A model generated the notes under the pieces. That model worked only from the letters and a program-made list of their open reading frames with translations, did no database searches and was not told the DNA's origin. Position numbers and translations under genes: made by a program. Positions 56,793-64,000 of a stretch of DNA of 64,000 nucleotides are shown one piece after another (within the stretch, counting starts at the first letter, position 1; each line of letters begins with the position of its first letter). The DNA is taken from positions 62,001-126,000 of the forward strand of contig JAVYIG010000603.1 of the NCBI GenBank assembly GCA_035222895.1, read 5' to 3'. Origin of the DNA: Strongylocentrotus droebachiensis (lineage: Eukaryota; Echinodermata; Echinoidea; Camarodonta; Strongylocentrotidae).

Positions 56793-56847
56793 TTCTTTGA
56801 AAATTTAAGACCATGAGAAAAACGACATAGATCCATAAATGCTTCAT
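56793..56847 (-). CDS. Candidate first coding exon, signal peptide
   Basis: An ATG at 56847 opens MKHLWIYVVFLMVLNFQR, a short start with a lysine and then a hydrophobic core typical of a secretory signal. The frame runs straight into a strong donor (AGAA followed by GTAAGT) after one base of the next codon, so the exon ends in phase 1. That matches the phase-1 acceptor of the exon at 56096-56185, about 0.6 kb downstream. The exon is 55 coding nt; the 5' UTR and promoter are not recognised. It is the only signal-like start on this strand that does not depend on reading through an acceptor site. Confidence 0.55.
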
Positions 56848-57089
56848 CTTCAGCTGTGAAGAAATAGAAAAATAAATAGAGAAAATCAAGCGTTAATAAA
56901 TGATTCATTCATCAATTAAATTCATAATTCCACTCACAACTACTATAGGAATACATTGGTGATTTAAATTTGATAATAAGACTTTTATTTAATTTCATGT
57001 TCTTTACTCGCTTAATATTCACAAGTACATGAAAGAAATCAAGGTTAGAAAATTGAGGTGAACATGAAACAAATAAAATTAAAAACATT

Positions 57090-57480
57090 CATATAGACAA
57101 ACAGAGTAATACCGTTAGGGAGAGAAGCAAACATACCAGTGATAGTTTTTGCAATTGAATACCATTAGTAACCATTAAAGAATCAGAATAACCTCTATTA
57201 CATCTGTGCCTTGTCTTTTGATCCAAATACATATTGAAAAGCAGCTTGCAGAACATAGGACATATCCCTTTATGTAACATTATTTCAAATTGTTTTACGA
57301 AATTCACTCTATCAATTAAACTGGCATCTAAAACTAGACCATAAATAGAGTAGACTCCTATCATGAACAAAATATTAAACAGTCTCTTTCACCATACTCG
57401 TACAAATAGTTGTAGATAGTCCCTTTCTAAAACCCAACTGTAGATCATTTATACATAGAGTATTATTTCTCTTTTCATAT
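57090..57480 (-). pseudogene. Non-LTR RT fragment (second family)
   Basis: DLQLGFRKGLSTTICTSMVK and, after a frame change, DASLIDRVNFVKQFEIMLHK, GICPMFCKLLFNMY, YSDSLMVTNGIQ match the fingers-palm region of an RT unlike the CR1/L2 copies above (AFDRVN…LL-KGI--…VTNG--QGG type). Stops and frameshifts are present, and the catalytic FADD/YxDD is not included. The nearby endonuclease piece at 59100-59752 may be of the same element. Confidence 0.65.
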
Positions 57481-57514
57481 AACTAATTTTCGAATTTTTC
57501 TAACAATGATACTA

Positions 57515-57810
57515 CTTCAATTCAATTCAATTCATTGATTTTCCCTCTTCAATTGTTCTTATTTACAATGATGGTACATTTTTACATATTCACATTTGAA
57601 TATACATATAGATCAATTTGTATAATACAATACATTAAAAAATATATAAAACTAGACATATAATACTTGTTTGGAACAAGTATAGGTGGGCTGGTCAAAC
57701 TGAACTTTGAGACAAAATAGAGCAAAAATAAGCGAGATACTGCTAAAAAAAACAATGTCATGTAGATTAAAGATGTACGAAATTCACCTTCAATAGGCAT
57801 AACACGCTAC
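57515..57810 (-). mobile_element. 3' end of a non-LTR element with AATTC-type tail
   Basis: TTCAATTCAATTCAATTCAT at the left followed by AT-rich 3' sequence resembles tails at 61190-61230 and 61890-61920. On the minus strand this gives a TTGAA-repeat tail instead of poly(A). Confidence 0.4.
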
Positions 57811-57829
57811 TTAAGACATTTCTGATATG

Positions 57830-58850
57830 TGCCCTTTAATCGTAATTTTCACTATGATGACGTCATCAAAATGAAAAATGGTGTAACTGAGCTTGTAGAA
57901 AGTTGTCTAAGCTACATCATATCGAAATTTGGAAGAAAATCGATAAGTATTTACAGAGAAACAATCAATTTTACATAAATATGCTGACTTCATAATATGC
58001 AAATTCGTATTTTGAGATCCAAGGCCATTATGATGATGTCACGATACACTTAATGGCCAAATGAGACATGGAATCATATCTTCGACTCATACTCTATCTA
58101 AATATGAAAAAAAATTGAAGGTCACGGTTCATTCCAAAGAGCTATAATGGATTTTGTATAGGCATGTTTTTGCCCATATATGGTATGTATTAAAAGAGCT
58201 CGCGCGCACGGGCATTTTTCTTGAATTGACGCTCATCTTGTTGTTAATGGACATAAAGAGATAAACATGGTATCAAATTCCTCGAAAAAATATGAGAAAT
58301 ATCATGAAAGAAAAAAAAATGGCGATTCTATGTTGTGTAATGGTGTATCGCGCGAAAACGCGCGCGCATGCTCGTGCGCGCGATTTTTTATAAAATGCTT
58401 AAAATGACCTGAAACGTATGCAAAAAAAATTTAAGACGATTTCGAGCATTTAAAATTTTTGCGCGCGTAATGACGCGCGGACGAACGCGCACGCGCGCGT
58501 TTTTTGACCTGAATTTGACCGGACTGATATTGACCTTGATCATGATAAATATGAATGAGATATTACTTTTGGTTATGAAGATATGATCATAAGTTGATTT
58601 TCAAAAATTTTCACAAAATGGCGCCTAGATGACGTCATCAGTCAAGGTCAAGGTCGAAACATTTGCTGTGATTTGTGAATATGCCTATACATATGTGTTT
58701 TAAATTTTAAGATATTTGATTGAGCCATTTTCAAATTATCTTGAACACAAAAAAGTGGGTCGAAATAAGAAAAATAAATAATAAATAAATAATAATAAAG
58801 GCAATTTTAACAAAATTATAAGGTGGTCTGTATTAGATACAGCCCACCTA
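57830..58850 (-). mobile_element. Inverted, 3'-truncated copy of the Helitron-like repeat
   Basis: On the minus strand it starts TAGGTGGGCTGTATCTAATACAGACCACCTT, hairpin as in the array units, and runs through the GCGCGC tracts (58200-58500) to CATGATTTCATAT-like and ATGACGTCATC motifs. It stops before the tRNA-like block. Divergence from the 20-28 kb array is much greater than among the array units. Confidence 0.65.
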
Positions 58851-59099
58851 AATATACAAATTGAAAGGGAAGGAGGGCCGACTAATAAGCAAAGCTTGTA
58901 GGGTGTAGGCTTCTCTATAAAAGTAATTATTATGAATTATTATTTTAAGAGGAAAAAACAAACAATAACTGATTCATAAATACAAAAATCATTTTTAAAC
59001 GCCGCAAAACAATGATAAATACATACATTAACAAAAAACAATCAAAGTTTATACACAAACATCAAAGATGCATTAAGTCACACTACAAATTATATTTGA

Positions 59100-59752
59100 T
59101 TGGGGAATGCAATAGCCTAGTCACTATTCAAAAGAAAGCTTAATTCTCCTTTTGAAAATACAAATTTCATCTGCTGATAATATATGATCACCTTGCATAC
59201 AAAAGTCACATCCATCGATATCAATTTTTAGAGTAGTCATTTCTTTTTCATTCAAACTTACACTATTATATTTTTTAAAAACATTCCAGTTATATTATCC
59301 TTCCCATGCATACCATCTTCAAAGTTTGGACAATTTTTTACCATCTTATATATAGCTATCACAGTTCTGCGCCTGTCTCAAAAAAGATCTAGAGTTACCT
59401 GCTGCAATAGCAGCTGCCATTTTATACTCTTGTCTCTATCAAAATTATAAACATAATCAGCATAAGCCCCATGCAGAAGAATGTCAATATCGTTCAAAAT
59501 TCCAGGATATTCTTTCAAATTCCTATTTTGACATTTATCATTACATGGCAGGTAAACACTGCATGACAATATTCTGTTGCGGTCCTCAAAATTAACTATA
59601 ACTGCAGATAGTCTCTTTGATTCTGAATCAAGCTTTATTGGTTGAACCTTAAGCGTTATACTCTGTTTCCAAATTGATTCTGGTTCTGGACTATTCACTT
59701 CATCATCAGCAACAGTCACAACATCCGTCTGTACACCATCATCCGTTGCCAT
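59100..59752 (-). pseudogene. Decayed endonuclease region of a non-LTR element
   Basis: The open piece 59378-59752 (124 codons) includes VIVNFEDRNRILSCSVYLPC and KEYPGILNDIDILLHGAYAD, the pattern of an APE-endonuclease core (strand ending YLPC, then helix). Downstream the frame continues with stops (NFEDGMHGKDN, DVTFVCK). The MATDDGVQTD start has no support as a host gene. Confidence 0.5.
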
Positions 59753-60244
59753 GGTATATAACAGCCAGCATGAATCGTAGTGCCTGGGATTAGTAAATAC
59801 ATGTACCCTGGGATTTCTGAATTATCCAAATGATGCGAATTTCTCTCATTCTCAATAGCGTTGAAAAGCATTATTCTTCCTTTATACCTATCATACATTA
59901 TTCGGAAAGGGCTTCACCCCCCCCCCCCCCCCCCCCCCACCTCCAATTATCATCAAACCAACCCAATATTGTTTAAACTACGTTTACTAACATTGATTTC
60001 AGCGGCTGCAAATTTGTTGATTTCCAGACGGGCGTTTACTTAACACCCCTTTGGATCTCAACAGTTTCTATACTTATTATTTACTTATTACTACTACAAT
60101 GTATGTACTCACCTCTTCACTATTTCATGTACCTCAAGGTGTCGCAAACACATTGGCAAATATATCCCAATATGCAATTTCGCCTATCTCAAGAAATATC
60201 CGATATCCCAGACAGTCAATTACAAATTCAATTCACAAGCAGCA

Positions 60245-60545
60245 GTAATGACTCGCAATAGTCAGATTCTACATGCCTGTCTCATTATCACAATGTGCAT
60301 GCTGAACCACTTGGTAAGCTTTTCATAGATGCAAAACAGTTACTGTGCTTGGCAACGGGAATTAACATTATACTCCATTACAAATCCAATTCACAAGCAA
60401 TAGTAATAACTCGCAACATACCGATTCTGCATGCCTGTCTCATCCTGACAGTGTACATGCTGAATCCCGTTCTGATTAATATTCTTGGTAAGCTATTCAT
60501 AGATGCAAAGCTGTGCTTGGCAACGGAGAATAACATTATACTCAT
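60245..60545 (+). repeat. Local tandem duplication of about 170 bp
   Basis: ATGCCTGTCTCAT, TGGTAAGCT, TCATAGATGCAAA and TTGGCAACGG recur about 170 bp apart (60264-60370 and 60430-60541) with moderate divergence. A C-homopolymer lies just left (59910-59938); 59940-60245 has no feature. Confidence 0.65.
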
Positions 60546-61090
60546 AGGGTGATTAATCATACCGAGACCAATAGTCGATGGGATGACCACTAAAATTCAC
60601 ACTTTTCGTGGTCCGCGATTTCGAACCACACAATAATACATGTAGCATGTAAATTTTACTTTAAAAAAAAAACACTAATGACCGATGTTGCCGTTTGAAA
60701 AAGGTACACATTACATCTAAAAATTATTATTTTGTAGCAGAAATCAGATCTTCCAAAACGTACATATAGCACAGCACGCTCAATATCCATGTGCTGTGTG
60801 TGTGCGCGTGTGTGCGTGTGTGTGTGTGTGTCTTTGATCCGTATGGTGTATATACTGTGTGTGTATTATGTATATGGCCTATGGTGCTCCACCAGCCTTG
60901 TTCACGGCATATGTTTGGACAGCACAGGTGGCATAATAAAAAAAAAATATTCTTTTATTATTTAATAATTAGATGATCTGCCGCGTAGCGAAGCAGAACA
61001 CCTATTGATTTGCTCAGAATCTATCTCCTTTTAGGGGGTCTACCGCGTAGCTCGCAGAGCACCTATTGATTTCATCAGAACCTATTTTCC
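60494..61090 (+). repeat. 747-bp-period duplication, copy 1
   Basis: Matches 61241-61800 in order: GGTGATTAATCATACCGAG, ACTTTTCGTGGTCCGCGAT, a TG microsatellite (60798-60832), GTGCTCCACCAGCCTTGTTC and the hairpin AGATGATCTGCCGCGTAG…AGAACACCT at 60971, with another such end at 61033. The hairpin plus ATTGATTT is related to the 5' end of the Helitron-like repeat. Confidence 0.8.
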
Positions 61091-61240
61091 CCCCTATTCT
61101 ATCTGTATGGATTTGGTTTCCTTTGTATCTCATGAATGGCATGGTCAATGACCATGCATTTTCATGACAGGTGACATATGGATGATTATTCAATTCTATT
61201 CAATTCATATTTATTTCATTTCCAACAGAAAGATAAACAA

Positions 61241-61800
61241 TATTCATAGATGCAAAACTGTGCTTGGCAACGGAAAATAACATTATACTCATAGGGTGAT
61301 TAATCATACCGAGACCAATAGTCGATGGGATGACCACTAAAATTCCCACTTTTCGTGGTCCGCGATTTCGCCCAACACAATAATACATGTAGCATGTAAA
61401 TGTAACTGTAAACAAAAATACTAATGGCCGATGTTGCCATTTGAAAAAGGTACACATTACATCTAAAATGATTATTTTGTAGCAGAAATCTGACCTTCCA
61501 AAAAGCACATTTAGCACAGCACGCTTAACATGTGCTTTAACCATGTACTGTGTGTGTGTGTGTGTATGTATGTGTGTGTGTGCGTGTGCGCGCGTGTGTG
61601 TGTATTCGATCCGTACAGTGTATGTAGTGTGTGTATTATGTACATGGCCTATGGTGCTCCACCAGCCTTGTTCACGGCATATGTTTGGACAGCACAGGTG
61701 GCATAATAAAATAAAAAAATCTGTTATCATTTAATAATTAGATGATCTGCCGTGTAGCGAAGCAGAACACCTATTGACTTCATCAGAATCTATTTTATGT
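61241..61800 (+). repeat. 747-bp-period duplication, copy 2
   Basis: Second copy, with a longer TG microsatellite (61549-61603) and one AGATGATCTGCCGTGTAG end at 61740. An AATTCAATTC-type tail of a non-LTR element lies before it (61190-61230) and after it (61890-61925). Confidence 0.8.
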
Positions 61801-62316
61801 TCCTATTCTTTCTGTATGGATTTTGGATTCTCATGAATGGCATGGTTAATGACTATGAAATTTTCATAACAGGTGCCATATGGATGATTATTCAGTTCAA
61901 TTCAATTCATATTTATTTCATTTCCAACATAAAGAAAAACAAAGGTATTACATTTTTGTCATACATAATTCTTTTTTTTTCTTGGTAATTATTCAAATAC
62001 ACATTGCACATAATAAAATTATTACAACAAAATGTTTAATTTCTGAGGAAATGGGGGGGGGGGGGGTCCACTAAAAAGCAGTGCTTGTAGTTTATTGGTC
62101 CTAAGGAAGAGATTTTTTAGTTGAGACTTTACTCTACAAAAAAGTGTAATGTACATTGATTCGATTTTTGATTCGAAGACGGGAATCGTTGTCTAAATTC
62201 CGATTTAAGGTGAAGACTGAAAAATCTGCCATTATGATTTCTACTTGTACGTATTATATGAATGGGGGTAGGATTTTTGTCAAAGTCCGAATTTCTTATT
62301 GACTATGTGTTATGCT

Positions 62317-62460
62317 ACGGTCTCAACGGTTCGTACGAACGATAGTTTCGTACGAATCTCCCCGTTTTTCCATTGTCTTCCCGAATTTCCATTGTCTGCA
62401 AATCGTTCGTACGGCGTTCGTAGCAGTTTGTAATGGCATATGTGACCGAGGCTTTAGATG
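62317..62460. mobile_element. TCGTACGAAC-rich TIR element, copy 1
   Basis: CTACGGTCTCAACGGTTCG at the left and ATGTGACCGAGGCTTTAG at the right are imperfect inverted ends; inside are repeated GTTCGTACGAACG and TTTCGTACGAATC palindromes. The design (short TIRs and inward subterminal motifs) recalls the Harbinger element at 13216. Confidence 0.5.
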
Positions 62461-62813
62461 ATCGGCCGCGTGGTCTAGCAAATCTACTAATGAGCTTGTA
62501 CATAGGTGTGCAATATGAGTGGAGGGTGGGATTTTTTGGTAATCATAGCTGCAGATCACTTACAATTCATATCTATATAGTTTAGACTTGGAACTTTTAG
62601 TTTATTTCCGAACAAGAAAAGGGAGAAGCCGATGCGGAATGGTTAAAAGCCTTTTATGACGTAAAATGTGAAAAAAAGTGCAGCTGCTTAGGGTGGCCTG
62701 AATAAACAGAGACTCTGAAGATAAGGTAGTCTTCTACAGATAGTGTAGTCTGCTACCCCATTGTGAATACACACTGTAACTGCTGTAGCGGGCAGTATTG
62801 TGGAGTATGAAGC

Positions 62814-63024
62814 AGAGCCCTCTATACACAGGGTTTGGCCAACTTGGTTTTACTGGGTCACAACATGGCGTATATTCTTTTGTTTTGTGCTTGCCCAACA
62901 AAGCAGTAGTCGCCAAATTGGCCCGAATTCACACAGGAGGTTTGTTGACAAACCTCCTTTGTGAATTCGGGCCATTGTGTCCAATTCGAACCGGGTTTGC
63001 CAAACTCTGTGTATAGATAGCTCT
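62814..63024. mobile_element. Palindromic MITE with nested hairpins
   Basis: Outer arms CTCTATACACAGGGTTTGG / CCAAACTCTGTGTATAGAT are inverted. A central hairpin of 26 bp with one mismatch (62923-62976, GGCCCGAATTCACA…TGTGAATTCGGGCC) folds on a 2-nt centre. AGTATG occurs on both sides and may be the target duplication. Confidence 0.65.
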
Positions 63025-63920
63025 AGTATGGAGTAGATTACAATGAATCTTTTATTGTTAAGTCAAGGACAGCTTTTTCAGGATTTTTTTTTTAGCCTTA
63101 CTACTAATAGGCTACATTACGAATTATTGAGATGTGGTATCTTATTCATGCAAGGTCCAACAAAATAAACTAGAATATCCCACAACTTATTACTCAGCCT
63201 TATTTGGAAGTTTCAGAGAATTAGGCAGCCCCTATCGAACATTGAAAAGTGGTAAAGAAGAAAATATACAAGGAAACTCTCTGAAATTAACTTTCCCAAG
63301 ATGTGTATCAAGATAATAATGATGCCAACGGGTGAATGTGGCTTAGTCTATTGTTTAGAAAAATCATGAGAAAAGTCAGAGAAAATGTTAGTGACATTTT
63401 CTTGTTTTTCTTTTAAAAGTTACGACAGTTATTATTAGCAGCATTTCATAATTACCCGATGGCCTATATTTACAAAGTGCCAAGATTATTAAAGTCATAC
63501 CCTGCAACTCCTAGAATAACAGATTTTCAAGATCACTATGAATAATTGGGAAATAAATTATGTAAAGATGATCGATATTAAATGATAATGTAAAAAGGCT
63601 GCAAAGTGTAGGGGCACATTTGTATGCACAATGAGCACTTACATGGCCTGTAGTGCACAAGTGGATTTAGCACCCTGCATAATACAGCAATAAAAAACAA
63701 CATACAAAATATACAATCTTAAGGAATCGTTGTCACTTAGGTTTATGCAATTAGAAATACTCCTGGACAGGCCTAATGATTTTAAACTGGTGCAGCAATG
63801 GATTTCGCATGAATTGTAAATCTGGAAGTATTATTATTATCATGTGATACTATGCGTCTGCAAATATCCTGCTTGGCAACAATCGTAATTAGATTCAATT
63901 ACCAAAGAAAATCGTTTCTT
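63025..63920. other. Right flank, nothing recognised
   Basis: AT-rich DNA without coding pattern, splice-bounded exons or repeat ends that I can identify. Confidence 0.3.
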
Positions 63921-63921
63921 A

Positions 63922-64000
63922 ACCTACGGTCACAAAGGTTCGTACGAACGATGCGTTTGTACGAATCTCCCTGTTTTTCCATTGTTTTTCCGAATTTCCA
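63922..64000. mobile_element. TCGTACGAAC-rich TIR element, copy 2, cut by window end
   Basis: CCTACGGTCACAAAGGTTCG, GTACGAACGATG and TGTACGAATCTCCCTG repeat the left part of the element at 62317 in the same orientation and continue past the window. Confidence 0.55.

Larger units (their letters stand above)
8754..56847 (-). other. Gene model: secreted multi-CCP/EGF protein, 3' end not found
   Basis: Sixteen exons on the minus strand share one splice logic: each internal one is preceded by AG, followed by GT (mostly GTAAGT), has a length divisible by three and is in phase 1 at both ends. Joined, they would encode a signal peptide, a 30-residue Cys-rich segment, twelve CCP modules of 60-62 residues, a 12-residue linker, and two EGF-like modules, about 860 residues before the 3' end, which is not visible. 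CCP modules of this type occur in selectins and complement-type or adhesion proteins, so an extracellular binding or adhesion role is likely. Common strand, phase and order are seen directly; that all exons belong to a single transcript is inference. Alternatives are two or more genes, or some CCP copies skipped or dead. Confidence 0.6.

Noticed and set aside
59378..59752. Host gene encoding a 124-residue acidic protein
   Set aside because: Its second half has the endonuclease pattern of non-LTR elements and the frame continues downstream with stops.
60791..60976. Cys/Val-rich open frames near 60.8 and 61.55 kb
   Set aside because: They are translations of TG microsatellites.

Overview
The window is animal DNA, not bacterial. 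It has long AT-rich introns, GT-AG splice sites, dense nested transposons and exon-shuffled extracellular modules (CCP/sushi and EGF). The mix of selectin-type CCP exons, a CsRn1-like Gypsy element, CR1/L2-type non-LTR elements, a Harbinger element and a 7SL-like SINE suggests a marine invertebrate, perhaps a deuterostome (echinoderm, hemichordate or lancelet). The species cannot be settled from the sequence.

The host content is best read as one gene on the minus strand, spanning about 8.75-56.85 kb and truncated in annotation at its 3' side. From 5' to 3' the visible exons are: a signal-peptide exon (56793-56847), a small Cys-rich exon (56096-56185), twelve closely related six-cysteine CCP exons (L to A, 45.7 to 12.4 kb) with a 36-nt micro-exon (15695-15730) between CCP B and CCP A, a calcium-binding EGF exon (9739-9852) and another EGF-like exon (8754-8852). 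Every junction is phase 1, so all pieces join in frame and any internal exon can be gained or lost without a frameshift. The CCP exons sit in tandem duplicated blocks of about 0.53, 1.43 and 3.25 kb, so the array has grown by repeated duplication of exon plus intron.

The rest is mostly mobile DNA lying in the introns and flanks. 1-8.5 kb: a mariner-like inverted-repeat element split by a complete Gypsy retrotransposon (identical-looking LTRs, intact gag and pol, tRNA-Trp primer site). 9-16.7 kb: dispersed repeats, three small inverted-repeat elements, a decayed Harbinger element and a SINE. 16.9-20.2 kb: CCP blocks B-D. 20.2-28.2 kb: a fold-back element, then four tandem copies of a 1.8-1.9 kb Helitron-like unit, each carrying a tRNA-like Pol III promoter. 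28.4-32.1 kb: a CR1-type element with PHD, endonuclease and RT regions and two nonsense codons. 32.4-45.7 kb: CCP blocks E-L with duplicated hAT and TIR elements and one 5'-truncated L2-like insertion. 46-53.5 kb: two more broken non-LTR elements and a TTGTTTAAA-rich TIR element. 54-55.1 kb: tandem TTAA-flanked MITEs. 57-64 kb: decayed non-LTR fragments, an inverted Helitron-like copy, local duplications and two palindromic MITE families.

Because insertions are present in some duplicated blocks and absent from others, the window contains its own empty sites. These give exact boundaries and relative ages: the hAT and TIR elements entered before the 3.25 kb duplication, while the L2-like and CR1 elements entered after their blocks had duplicated.
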